A program made the position numbers and the translations under genes. From Parcubacteria group bacterium GW2011_GWA2_47_26 (GTDB lineage Bacteria > Patescibacteriota > Patescibacteriia > GWA2-47-26), in contig LCOG01000005.1 in assembly GCA_001001705.1 (NCBI GenBank), positions 1 to 40,713 on the forward strand: a DNA stretch of 40,713 nt. The letters are read 5' to 3'. This document shows, one piece after another, positions 32,785 through 39,735 of the stretch. Every line of letters starts with the position of its first letter. Position 1 is the stretch's first letter. Below the pieces are notes generated by a model. The model did not search any database. It was not told the DNA's origin and worked only from the letters and a program-made list of their open reading frames with translations.

Positions 32785-32809
32785 GAATCAGGAATCAGGA
32801 ATCAGGAAT
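32785..32809. repeat. Heptanucleotide repeat (GAATCAG x3.5)
   Basis: Three GAATCAG units plus GAAT in the intergenic region. Single or double copies of the same heptamer occur before several other array genes (29427, 30603, 34153, 34593). Confidence 0.85.
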
Positions 32810-32913
32810 AATGGGTTGAATGGGCGGAAAAAAGAGACCATCTTTAATTTTACAGGCAAGAACAAGGCTAAGCCTTGGCACAAAATTTAGAAATGATCCA
32901 TTTTTTCCAGTTT

Positions 32914-32999
32914 GTCATTCTGAGGAGCCGCAAGGCGACGAAGAAGCCCGTCTTAAAAAGGACGGGATCCATTCGCTCGCTGTGCTCGCTCAGGATGAC
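32914..32999 (+). repeat. R1 palindromic repeat at the 5' end of a pilin gene
   Basis: GTCATTCTGAGGAGCCGCAA to GCTCAGGATGAC with apex CCCGTCTTAAAAAGGACGGG. The ATG in its last bases (32995) is the likely start codon of the following pilin. The frame is also open upstream through the repeat (ATKKPVLKRTGSIRSL). Confidence 0.9.
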
Positions 33000-33387
33000 G
33001 CTTGTCACATTATTTATTCCGTTGCTGTTAGTTTTGGCGTCGTCGGCTTTGCCGGCCTTTGCTGAAGATACTGGAGCAGGGGCGGTGCGGGAGCGCTTAC
33101 GAGGAGCCGGGGAGACTGGCGCGGGGTTTACCTCTTACGCGGCGTCGCCGGCAGAATATTTTGGCCGCATAGTGCGCGGGGCTTTAGTTTTGCTGGGTTT
33201 GGTTTTTTTTACGCTGACGGTCTACGGCGGGATATTGTATTTGACAGCCAGCGGCAATGAAGATCAGGTTAAAAAAGCCAAGACAATACTAACGCGGGCG
33301 ATTATTGGTTTGATTATTGTAGTTTTTGCCGGAGCCATAACCCAGTTTATAACTGGGTATGTTGCGCGACCGGTAACGGCGGAGTGA
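32995..33387 (+). CDS. T4SS-type pilin-like protein (array member 6), start supplied by R1
   Basis: I prefer ATG 32995 (130 residues), because it directly begins the signal peptide MTLVTLFIPLLLVLASSALP with cleavage near AFAED. An earlier ATG at 32875 would put 40 repeat-encoded residues in front of the signal. The start codon lies in the terminal CAGGATGAC of an R1 repeat. Helix one LVFFTLTVYGGILYLTA, hairpin SGNEDQVKKAKTIL and helix two IIGLIIVVFAGAITQFITGY define the family. Confidence 0.82.
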   Translation: MTLVTLFIPLLLVLASSALPAFAEDTGAGAVRERLRGAGETGAGFTSYAASPAEYFGRIVRGALVLLGLVFFTLTVYGGILYLTASGNEDQVKKAKTILTRAIIGLIIVVFAGAITQFITGYVARPVTAE

Positions 33388-33400
33388 ATGTAAAAATTTT

Positions 33401-33792
33401 GTCATTCTGAGTCCCGCGAAAGCGGGACGAAGAATCCCGTCCCTATGCAGGAAAAGCAGTATTATGTCTACATTGCCACAAATCAACGCAACACAGTACT
33501 CTACACTGGCGTAACTAGCAAATTGGGGGATAGAATACTGCAACATAAGACCAAGTTAGCGCGTGGATTTACGAAGCAATACAATGTGGACAAACTGGTA
33601 TATTACGAGGTTTATAGCGCGCCTTATGAGGCGATTGCAAGGGAAAAACAAATTAAGGGATGGTTAAGAAAACGAAAGATTGAGTTGATTGAACGTCAAA
33701 ATCCAGAATGGCATGATCTTGCTAAGAGTCTAGAGCTTTTATAGAACGGGATCCTTCACTGCCTGCCTGTGCAGGCAGGCGTTCAGGATGAC
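33401..33792 (+). mobile_element. R1 palindrome carrying a GIY-YIG nuclease gene in its loop
   Basis: The left half of an R1 repeat (33401-33444, GTCATTCTGAGTCCCGCGAA to GAATCCCGTCC) and the right half (33744-33792, GAACGGGATCCTTC to CAGGATGAC) are complementary at their ends. They are separated exactly at the apex by one small gene. The R1 reading frame (KNPVP) runs directly into the nuclease ATG without a stop. Confidence 0.8.
33445..33744 (+). CDS. Single-domain GIY-YIG nuclease
   Basis: A 99-residue protein. The GIY-YIG motifs are YYVYIATN and VLYTGVTS, followed by LGDRILQHKT (conserved Arg and His), KQYNVDKLVYYEVYSAPYEA with the catalytic Glu-type IAREKQIKGW, and NPEWHDLAKSL at the C-terminus. 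This is the common small UvrC-N-like family, present in many copies in CPR genomes. It probably nicks or cuts DNA at specific sites. It sits inside an R1 repeat in the middle of the pilin array, with no ribosome binding site visible. Its stop codon overlaps the right repeat half. Confidence 0.93.
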   Translation: MQEKQYYVYIATNQRNTVLYTGVTSKLGDRILQHKTKLARGFTKQYNVDKLVYYEVYSAPYEAIAREKQIKGWLRKRKIELIERQNPEWHDLAKSLELL

Positions 33793-33804
33793 TACTACAA
33801 AAAT

Positions 33805-34140
33805 ATGCCTACCCCACCACAAAATCCGCGATATTTGGAGAGTTTTTTGCGCGAGAGCGGGTATAATGTTTTTAATTTCCAGCAAGGCGGGGATGTCCGG
33901 ATTTTTTTGGCCGGACTGGTTCAGGCGGCATTGTCACTGGTGGGCGTGATATTTTTTTTAATGATTTTGTATGGCGGGTATCTTTGGCTTACGGCCGGCG
34001 GAAATGAAGATCAGGTTAAAAAAGGGCGGGAGTTTATTACGCGGGCCGTGGTGGGGTTTATGGTTACTATCGGAGCTTTGATTATTACCCGTTTTGTTAC
34101 TGAACTCATTGTAACATCTAGTTGGGGGACGACGAGGTGA
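33805..34140 (+). CDS. T4SS-type pilin-like protein (array member 7), no signal peptide
   Basis: From ATG 33805 the protein is 111 residues; an upstream start would be inside the R1 repeat. Unlike most members it lacks a cleavable signal and begins with a polar segment (PTPPQNPRYLESFLRESGYN). Helix one LVGVIFFLMILYGGYLWLTA, hairpin GGNEDQVKKGREFI and helix two VVGFMVTIGALIITRFVTEL are intact. The insertion of the GIY-YIG/R1 unit just upstream may have removed the original 5' end. Confidence 0.82.
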   Translation: MPTPPQNPRYLESFLRESGYNVFNFQQGGDVRIFLAGLVQAALSLVGVIFFLMILYGGYLWLTAGGNEDQVKKGREFITRAVVGFMVTIGALIITRFVTELIVTSSWGTTR

Positions 34141-34161
34141 TTATAGGAATTATGAATCAGG

Positions 34162-34213
34162 TGTAGCGGCGACCTTTAGGTCGCCATTATGGCAGCCTAA
34201 AGGCTGCCGCTAC
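34162..34213. repeat. R4 palindrome, copy 2
   Basis: TGTAGCGGCGACCTTTAGGT...AGGCTGCCGCTAC: hairpins GCGACCTTTAGGTCGC and GCAGCCTAAAGGCTGC, ends complementary. Its end touches the GTG upstream of the next pilin gene. Confidence 0.88.
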
Positions 34214-34228
34214 GTGACCCATAAAAAT

Positions 34229-34585
34229 ATGTCTCAACCAACAATTCCAGCACAGATTCGCGGTGGAGTGAGTAATCTTTTTGGTAATGCGGGGTTTGTT
34301 ACGACCGAGGGGACTGGCAATATACCGTTGGCTTTACGTATTGGTGTTTTGGTCAATACCGCGCTTATGCTCACGGGCATGGTGTTTTTATTGCTAACCG
34401 TATATTCCGGAATTCAGTGGATGATGGCGGGAGGGAATGAGGAGACCGTAAAAAAGGCGCGCACGCGCATTGTGCGGGCCACTATTGGTTTGATAATTGT
34501 GGTTGGCTCCTGGATAATTACGCGCTTGATTTTGAATGCGGTGTTCGGGCCGGTACGTCAGCCCGGAGCGATAAGGTTTAATTAG
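34229..34585 (+). CDS. T4SS-type pilin-like protein (array member 8)
   Basis: From ATG 34229 the protein is 118 residues; a GTG at 34214 is possible. No signal peptide; the N-terminus (SQPTIPAQIRGGVSNLFGNA) is polar or mildly amphipathic. Helix one ALMLTGMVFLLLTVYSGIQW, then MMAGGNEETVKKARTRI and helix two TIGLIIVVGSWIITRLILNA follow the family plan with YSGIQW in place of the usual YGGxxW. R4 lies immediately upstream. Confidence 0.82.
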   Translation: MSQPTIPAQIRGGVSNLFGNAGFVTTEGTGNIPLALRIGVLVNTALMLTGMVFLLLTVYSGIQWMMAGGNEETVKKARTRIVRATIGLIIVVGSWIITRLILNAVFGPVRQPGAIRFN

Positions 34586-34607
34586 CATTATGAATCAGGA
34601 AAGTTCC

Positions 34608-34702
34608 GTCATTCTGAGGAGTCGCAAGGCGACGAAAAACCCCGTTCTTAAAAGTGCGGGATCCTTCGCTACCTGCCTGCGCAGGCAGGCGCTCAGGATG
34701 AC
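34608..34702 (+). repeat. R1 palindromic repeat at the 5' end of a pilin gene
   Basis: GTCATTCTGAGGAGTCGCAA to GCTCAGGATGAC, with an extra ACCTGCCTGCGCAGGCAGGC hairpin in the right arm. As at 32914-32999 its terminal ATG (34698) begins a signal peptide. The frame also stays open through the repeat (ATKNPVLKSAGS). Confidence 0.9.
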
Positions 34703-35342
34703 GATGTTTACAGTTTTTGTTTTTGCCGTGTTTTTTCTTGGGGTTGGAGCGATGGCGCAAGCTCAAGGTATTCCTCTAAGCCCTTTACAGCCGGAGTTGC
34801 GCGAGGAGATTATTGGTTTGGGGAGGCAGGCCGCAGTAACGGGATTGGGAGAGAGGGCTTTGGAAAATCTGGACGCCCGGGTTTATGCCATGCGCATTGT
34901 TCGTGGCGCGCTTTCGTTTGTAGGCTTGATTTTTCTTATCATGATTTTATATGCGGGATTTCTTTGGATGACTTCGGGCGGAGGAGAGGAAAAAATAGGC
35001 AAAGCTAAAAAGATTCTAGGGCGGGCGTTTATTGGGATATTTATTATCCTTACTTCCTATTCGGTTGTTGTTTTTATCCAACGTAGAGTCACGCGCATTA
35101 CTTTTGAAACTATGTTTGATACATTTCAGAGTTGCGCTACGAGAACTGGTCCAGCTACTTGCTGTCAGGAATGGAATGATTTTCAGGCCGCGGCCTCAAG
35201 AGTGACTACGGGTAGAGAGGGTGTTGCCGTATGGGAGGCTTTGTTTAGACGGGAGGCCGCGCCGGAGACCGAGGCCAGCCGAGAGGCGTATGAACGTTGG
35301 CAAGAGTGCAACAGCCGGGAAAGAGAAGCGGTGGGATTGTAG
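34698..35342 (+). CDS. T4SS-type pilin-like protein (array member 9) with C-terminal Cys domain
   Basis: Best start ATG 34698 in the end of an R1 repeat (214 residues), giving the signal peptide MTMFTVFVFAVFFLGVGAMA with cleavage near AQAQG. A start at 34590 would add 36 repeat-encoded residues. Helix one VGLIFLIMILYAGFLWMTSG, hairpin GGEEKIGKAKKIL and helix two FIGIFIILTSYSVVVFIQRR follow. Unlike its relatives it carries about 80 more residues with four cysteines (SCATRTGPATCCQEW, WQECNSRERE), possibly a folded domain outside the membrane. Last member of the array. Confidence 0.8.
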   Translation: MTMFTVFVFAVFFLGVGAMAQAQGIPLSPLQPELREEIIGLGRQAAVTGLGERALENLDARVYAMRIVRGALSFVGLIFLIMILYAGFLWMTSGGGEEKIGKAKKILGRAFIGIFIILTSYSVVVFIQRRVTRITFETMFDTFQSCATRTGPATCCQEWNDFQAAASRVTTGREGVAVWEALFRREAAPETEASREAYERWQECNSREREAVGL

Positions 35343-35358
35343 GAAAATAGAAACGTCC

Positions 35359-36969
35359 CTATTTTGCTAAGAATATTACGGATTGCCGGCCGAATTGTTT
35401 TTCTTCAGTAAGACGCCAGTTATTTTGCCAAAACCAGATAGGCACGAGGTTTTGGCCCGTAGGATCAGTGCCGCCGGTCACCAGAAAAACTCTATTGAAA
35501 TTTTGCGTAAGATCCGCCAAGCGGCGGATATTTTCTTTGGTGTTAAGGGAGAGCCAGTTAGTTTTTACAATGCGCATATCGCGGTCGTCGCGATCGTCTT
35601 TGGGGTAGAGACCGATAAAGGGTAAGGCGCCTTTGTAGTATCGCTCAAAGGGCAGGATTTCGCTATGGGGATTGATGAGAACAAGGCATTTATTCTGCAT
35701 TCTGCATTCTGCATTCTGCATTCCTTCAATCCATTGCGCTAATTTATCCCATTGATGATGGCTGGCCAGGGCAATGGAGGGGTAGTCGGGGATAATGAGT
35801 ATAAAAAAAAGCAGGGGCATTGCCCAGCGCAAAAAAATTATCTGCGTATTTTTGTATTTTTCTAGGAGTTGCGCAAAACCGATTCCTAAAAGGAGATAAA
35901 ATGCGGGGGCAACGGCGATGAAGTAGCGCATGATAGAATTGGAAAAAGCAAAGCCGATAAAGAGGGGGAGGAAGAGCCAAGAAAGAAGGAAAATAACTGC
36001 ATCGGGCAACCCGCGGCGAAAACCCGACCACCATCCAGTGGCTGCTAAAGAAAAATAAAGTAATACGACGATTAAAATACTTAGCAGAGTTACAATAAAG
36101 GCGTTGTCTTGGCCAAAGACGAGAAAGGTTTCTAGGATGTCAAGAAAATAGTTTTTTTGCGGAGGGAGATAAAAAAAGTAGCCGCTCGAAAGAGGGGAGA
36201 TGATTTTAAGTTTAATGAAATTGATAATCCATGGCGAGAAAGAAGCAATTAATAGTGCGATGATTAGCAAGAATTTTCGGTTATAAATTAAAAAGGCTTT
36301 AATTTTGAATTTGCACTGGATAAGCAGGAAAAAAATAAAAGCGAGGATGATGAGCCATGCGGTGATGTGGGTCCAGATTAGAAGAAGGAGAATAAGGAAT
36401 AAGGAATAAGGAATAAGGGCATTGAAGGTCATCCTGAGCGAGCGTAGCGAGCGAATGGATCCCGTGATTTTTAGAATGGGATTCTTCGTCGCCTGCGGCT
36501 TCTCAGAATGACATTTTTTTTTAGGTTCCTGATTCCTCCAAAATAGCCATGTTGCAAGTAGGGTGAGAAAAAGATAAAGGCTGTACATGCGGGTTTCGAC
36601 GCTGTAAAAGACTTGGAATGAGGAAATGGCAAGAAGGAAGCTGGCAAATAGACCGGCAGTAGAGGAGTGCAGACGTTTGCCCAAAATATAGATCATTGGG
36701 ATGGAAGCGACCCCGAAAATTATAGATGGCAGACGCAAGGCGAGTTCGGAGTTTCCGAAAAGTTTTATCCAAAAATGCAGGAGAATAAAATAGAGTGGGG
36801 GATTGTTTTCAAAGCGCAGATAGTGCAGCATTTGGCCGACGTCCAGGGCGGCGAAATGCGCGGAGAAAGCCTCGTCAAACCAAAGCGAACCGCGACTGGC
36901 GAGGATAAAAAGGCGCAGGCCTAGGCCAAGCGAAATTATACTTAATAAAATAAAAACCTTTTTGCGCAT
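35359..36969 (-). CDS. GT39-type membrane glycosyltransferase (PMT/ArnT-like)
   Basis: A 536-residue protein with about 11 membrane helices. SRGSLWFDEAFSAHFA near residue 29 holds the Asp-Glu catalytic pair of the PMT_2 family, followed by FENNPPLYFILLHFWIKLFG and YSVETRMYSLYLFLTLLA. Such enzymes transfer a sugar from a polyprenyl-phosphate donor outside the membrane, which fits the DPM1-like synthase next door. An R1 repeat (36428-36512) encodes about 30 residues (SEKPQATKNPILKITGS...) between two helices. Two 7-bp tandem repeats (35692-35723 and 36390-36417) are also coding and could switch the gene on and off. Confidence 0.9.
   Translation of the reverse strand: MRKKVFILLSIISLGLGLRLFILASRGSLWFDEAFSAHFAALDVGQMLHYLRFENNPPLYFILLHFWIKLFGNSELALRLPSIIFGVASIPMIYILGKRLHSSTAGLFASFLLAISSFQVFYSVETRMYSLYLFLTLLATWLFWRNQEPKKKCHSEKPQATKNPILKITGSIRSLRSLRMTFNALIPYSLFLILLLLIWTHITAWLIILAFIFFLLIQCKFKIKAFLIYNRKFLLIIALLIASFSPWIINFIKLKIISPLSSGYFFYLPPQKNYFLDILETFLVFGQDNAFIVTLLSILIVVLLYFSLAATGWWSGFRRGLPDAVIFLLSWLFLPLFIGFAFSNSIMRYFIAVAPAFYLLLGIGFAQLLEKYKNTQIIFLRWAMPLLFFILIIPDYPSIALASHHQWDKLAQWIEGMQNAECRMQNKCLVLINPHSEILPFERYYKGALPFIGLYPKDDRDDRDMRIVKTNWLSLNTKENIRRLADLTQNFNRVFLVTGGTDPTGQNLVPIWFWQNNWRLTEEKQFGRQSVIFLAK
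35692..35723. repeat. Heptanucleotide tandem repeat (ATTCTGC x4.5) in the GT39 gene
   Basis: Four ATTCTGC units plus ATTC, equal to GAATGCA on the coding strand. Encodes the NAECRMQN stretch in a C-terminal soluble region. Confidence 0.9.
36390..36417. repeat. Heptanucleotide tandem repeat (GAATAAG x4) in the GT39 gene
   Basis: Exactly four GAATAAG units. On the minus strand they encode LIPYSLFLI at the start of a membrane helix, directly after the R1 insert. Confidence 0.9.
36428..36512 (-). repeat. R1 palindromic repeat inserted in the GT39 gene
   Basis: Read on the minus strand it starts GTCATTCTGAGAAGCCGCAG and ends GCTCAGGATGAC. It is in the same orientation and frame relative to the gene as the R1 copies in two pilin genes. 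Confidence 0.9.
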
Positions 36970-36990
36970 AATTATGTAAAATTTTTAACT

Positions 36991-37150
36991 CCCCCTATCC
37001 CTTAATCTAAGAGGGGGATTACCGTTCTCTCCTCCCCTTAATTTAAGGGGAGGTTGGGTGGGGTTACTGATTGTTTATAACTCTCCCCAGCCCTCCCTTA
37101 TCTTAAGGGAGGGAGACAAATCTCTTCCCCTTAACCTAAGGGGGAGAATT
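36991..37150. repeat. R2 palindromic repeat cluster
   Basis: Four C-rich/G-rich hairpins in a row: CCCTTAATCTAAGAGGG, CTCCCCTTAATTTAAGGGGAG, CCTCCCTTATCTTAAGGGAGG and CCCCTTAACCTAAGGGGG. It fills the gap between the GT39 and GT2 genes and supplies the last codons and stop of the GT2 gene (SSNSPP). Confidence 0.88.
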
Positions 37151-37852
37151 AGAGGATAGGCGTAATCTTATCACAGTATAGAAAAATTCGGCAATGTCGC
37201 GCAGGCCGAGTTTAGATTTCCCGCGCCGGCGGTCATTAAAAATAATTGGGAGTTCTAAAATTTTGAACCCGGATTTTTCCAGCCGAAAAAGCATTTCTTC
37301 TTGGAAAGCATAACCGGTGCTGCGAAGTTTGTTTAGATCAACAGTTTCAAGTATGCGACGGCGATAAGCTCGGAATCCGGAAGTTACGTCGCGGGTTTTG
37401 ATATCAAGCAGGCGTCGCGAAAATTCCATAGCCCCGCGACTCATAAACGCGCGCCAAACGCTCCAGCCTTGGATTTTTCCGTCGGGGATGCGGCGCGAGC
37501 CAACAATAAGATCAGCCGCGCCGTTTTGGATTTTTTGGAGCATGTCTTTGATGAGGATTGGATCGTGAGATAAATCCGCGTCCATGGTTATCACAATATC
37601 CGCGCCATGCTCGCGTGCTAAACTTAGTCCATCGCGCAAGGCACTGCCGAGCCCTAATTTTTTGGGACGCAGGATTAGACTCACGGGAAAACGTTTGCGC
37701 AAGGCGCGGACAAGTTCCAAGGTGCCATCAGGAGAGGAGTCGTCAACGATGATGATTTCAAGGTTGGGGATATTTAGCGCAAAGATGCGTTTGATGAGGA
37801 ATTTAATAGTGCCGCGTTCGTTGTAGGTGGGAATGACGACGCTGACGTGCAT
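37136..37852 (-). CDS. GT2 polyprenol-phosphate mannose/glucose synthase (DPM1-like)
   Basis: From ATG 37852 the protein is 238 residues; the start MHVSVVIPTYNERGTIKFLI is the normal one, and an upstream extension would be encoded by the R6 palindrome. IIVDDSSPDGTLELVRAL, GLGSALRDGL, the DADLSH metal-binding motif and the VTSGFRAYRR region define the DPM1 branch. No C-terminal membrane helices, as in soluble DPM1. It makes a polyprenyl-linked sugar donor, which the adjacent GT39 could use. Its C-terminus (SSNSPP) is derived from the R2 cluster. Confidence 0.93.
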   Translation of the reverse strand: MHVSVVIPTYNERGTIKFLIKRIFALNIPNLEIIIVDDSSPDGTLELVRALRKRFPVSLILRPKKLGLGSALRDGLSLAREHGADIVITMDADLSHDPILIKDMLQKIQNGAADLIVGSRRIPDGKIQGWSVWRAFMSRGAMEFSRRLLDIKTRDVTSGFRAYRRRILETVDLNKLRSTGYAFQEEMLFRLEKSGFKILELPIIFNDRRRGKSKLGLRDIAEFFYTVIRLRLSSNSPP

Positions 37853-37867
37853 ATTTGGTGGGAGAGG

Positions 37868-38026
37868 CTTGCGGAGGCTATGTCTCGAACATGCGTTGGC
37901 GGTTATTGTTATTTTGTGGTGGTCATTCTCCGCCACGCTCCCGCTCGGGCCGACAGCACCTTATCCTTAGATGGTAGTTGTTACAAGTCGGCCCTGCGCG
38001 AGGGTTCTCGTCATAGCCTCCGCAAG
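37868..38026. repeat. R6 palindromic element, copy a (159 bp)
   Basis: Ends CTTGCGGAGGCTATG and CATAGCCTCCGCAAG are perfectly complementary. Inside, GGCCGAC and GTCGGCC add a second stem. It lies directly upstream of the GT2 start and contains no credible gene. Confidence 0.8.
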
Positions 38027-38045
38027 TCCTCTTTTTTTGACTTAG

Positions 38046-38205
38046 GGGTCTGTTGCCGAATGCCATTTCGTCTGCAATCGCTCGGAAGCGGCTGCGGCTT
38101 TGCAGAAATTCTTCGACAGATACTGCGTATATGCCTCAAAATTTCTACTTAGCCTCGCTCGCTTCCGAGCGATTTCGTCATGAAAGCGCATTCGGCAACA
38201 GACCC
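38046..38205. repeat. R6-like palindromic element, copy b (160 bp), with an R7 core
   Basis: Terminal 18 bases GGGTCTGTTGCCGAATGC and their exact complement (38188-38205) enclose a second pair (TCGCTCGGAAGCG/CGCTTCCGAGCGA) and an R7 palindrome (38105-38145). The right half encodes the C-terminus of the isomerase. Confidence 0.88.
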
Positions 38206-39333
38206 ATTAGCCAATCTCTTTTTGAAATAATCCACCCAGGGAATTTTGGAGGGGTCAATGTGGTTGAGCATTGTTAGATAGAAAGAAAGAAATCCGCCGA
38301 AGGTGAGGGTCTCTATGGCTTGGTTGAAGTGTTCTTGGCTTTGTAGGGCAAAACTGAACGCCGGCACTTTTTGTTTTTGGAGCACGTCTTTGGTAATTGG
38401 GTAGCGGGTAGCAACGCGCGGATGGTAAAGACTTGATTCTAAAAATATAGCAGTAAGGTAGCGGTGATTGAGTTTTGGGAAAGTAAGCCCCTCCATTAAA
38501 TGATGATTCATTTCGGGAATGGCAAACCATGCGGCAAATTGTTTGGCGCTTTCATGGATTTGATTGGCTAGTATGTGGGCGTTTCCCAAAAGATGCTCGG
38601 AGGCAAAAATTAACGCACCGCGCTCATGCAATTTAGTAGCTAATTGTTTGGCTGGATTTTTTGAAGCAGGGATTGCGGGTCCGTATTTTTTAACGGCCTC
38701 CTCGGTTGCGCGGATTGCGTCTTGAATCAAGGTGGCGAGTTTTTTTGATGGCGTAGTAAAAATTCCGGGGAGATTTATAAGCAGTCCGAGCGTGCCCATG
38801 AGGAGATAGCTGGTTCCCAGTCGCGGCTGGCCGCTGGGATTATGGAGCGGATTAAAGATATAGGCAGGAAGATTATTTTGCTTGAGCCAAGTTTTAAGCT
38901 CTCCGCCGGCAGTTACGCCTGCAATTTTTGCTTGGCGTTTTTTTGCCTCTTTGGCCGCGGCAAGGGGTTCTTCGGTTGAGCCAGAATAACTGATAATGAT
39001 AACCAGCGTGTTTTTTCCAACGTACGCGGGCAGTTGGTAATGATTTATTATTTCTAGGGGGATGCGCAATGATGGCTCTCCACCTGCGGCGGATCCGCCT
39101 TTGGCGGAAAAAACACTTTTAATAAGGTGCGCTCCGAGTCCGGATCCGCCCATGGCCGCGACTACAATGTTTGTCGGATTGCTATATTCGGGGGGCAGTT
39201 TTATGCGAGAAGCCTCGCTCCAGGCTTGGGTACATTGTTTGGGCAAAGCTAGGACTGACTCCAAAACATGGTGGGGGTCGTATTTTTTAAAATTGGCGGA
39301 GTTATCAAGGGAGGCGGTTTTTGATTTGGGCAT
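38149..39333 (-). CDS. Bifunctional phosphoglucose/phosphomannose isomerase, SIS type
   Basis: The 394-residue protein has two SIS domains. Domain one has VVAAMGGSGLGAHLIKSVFS and IISYSGSTEEPLAAAKEAKK, the sugar-phosphate binding loops. Domain two includes IFASEHLLGNAHILANQIHE with conserved NQIHESAK, and PEMNHHLMEGL, where Glu and His take part in ring opening and isomerisation. It interconverts fructose-6-P with glucose-6-P and mannose-6-P, feeding GalU and the glycan pathway. The final 18 residues (GSVAECAFMTKSLGSERG) are encoded by the R6b palindrome, replacing or extending the normal end near DYFKKRLAN. TGTTATACT upstream (39369-39377) is its probable -10. Confidence 0.92.
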   Translation of the reverse strand: MPKSKTASLDNSANFKKYDPHHVLESVLALPKQCTQAWSEASRIKLPPEYSNPTNIVVAAMGGSGLGAHLIKSVFSAKGGSAAGGEPSLRIPLEIINHYQLPAYVGKNTLVIIISYSGSTEEPLAAAKEAKKRQAKIAGVTAGGELKTWLKQNNLPAYIFNPLHNPSGQPRLGTSYLLMGTLGLLINLPGIFTTPSKKLATLIQDAIRATEEAVKKYGPAIPASKNPAKQLATKLHERGALIFASEHLLGNAHILANQIHESAKQFAAWFAIPEMNHHLMEGLTFPKLNHRYLTAIFLESSLYHPRVATRYPITKDVLQKQKVPAFSFALQSQEHFNQAIETLTFGGFLSFYLTMLNHIDPSKIPWVDYFKKRLANGSVAECAFMTKSLGSERG

Positions 39334-39368
39334 AAATTGATTAAAAATAATAGGTTAACAACGATTAG

Positions 39369-39377
39369 AGTATAACA
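39369..39377 (-). promoter_or_regulatory. Extended -10 for the isomerase gene
   Basis: TGTTATACT on the minus strand, 36 bases before the ATG; no convincing -35. Confidence 0.45.
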
Positions 39378-39392
39378 CAGCACCTTGCAATT

Positions 39393-39428
39393 AAAAACAC
39401 CCCGCCCTCATCGGCGGGGATGTTTTTA
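39393..39428. terminator. Bidirectional terminator after tRNA-His
   Basis: AAAAACACCCCGCC and GGCGGGGATGTTTTT pair around CTCATC. The A-run on one side and the T-run on the other allow it to stop transcription from both directions. Confidence 0.85.
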
Positions 39429-39430
39429 AG

Positions 39431-39502
39431 GGTGGCTAGAGGGAATCGAACCCTCGTAACTGGTGCCACAGACCAGTGTTCTACCATTGAACTATAGCCA
39501 CC
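39431..39502 (-). tRNA. tRNA-His (GTG)
   Basis: Acceptor GTGGCTA/TAGCCAC, D stem GTTC/GAAC, anticodon stem CTGGT/ACCAG with loop CTGTGGC, T stem GAGGG/CCCTC. Anticodon GTG. The extra 5' G opposite discriminator C, the identity mark of tRNA-His, is present. CCA is not encoded. Confidence 0.95.
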
Positions 39503-39507
39503 ATATT

Positions 39508-39735
39508 TTATAATACTTCCTGCAACTGTTGGGGGGAGACGTTGATGTCTCGCAAGATTGCCCGCAGTGTTCCAACCGGAATATCGTGTCCAGGATGGAT
39601 TGGAATAGTTGTGCGTCTGCCGTCTTGGTGTTTCATCATAAGATGGCTTGTGCCGCGCTGGCGATGTTCAAAAAATCCGAGCTTCTTTAGAACCCGGATC
39701 AGATCTTTATCTTTAAGCGTGGGTAGTTTAGACAT
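39508..39735 (-). CDS. hicA: HicA-type toxin (mRNA interferase)
   Basis: The 75-residue length is typical of HicA. The double-stranded-RNA-binding-like fold shows as LPTLKDKDLIRVLKKLGF, then RQRGTSHLMMKH with the catalytic His, and TIPIHPGHDIPVGTLRAILR. HicA cleaves mRNA when not bound by HicB. Its ATG overlaps the end of hicB by 8 bases (ATGTCTAA), so translation is coupled and the antitoxin is made first. Confidence 0.93.
   Translation of the reverse strand: MSKLPTLKDKDLIRVLKKLGFFEHRQRGTSHLMMKHQDGRRTTIPIHPGHDIPVGTLRAILRDINVSPQQLQEVL

Noticed and set aside
38053-38277. Small open frames on the plus strand within the R6 palindromes
   Set aside because: They have no ribosome binding site or family features, and palindromes give mirrored open frames by themselves.
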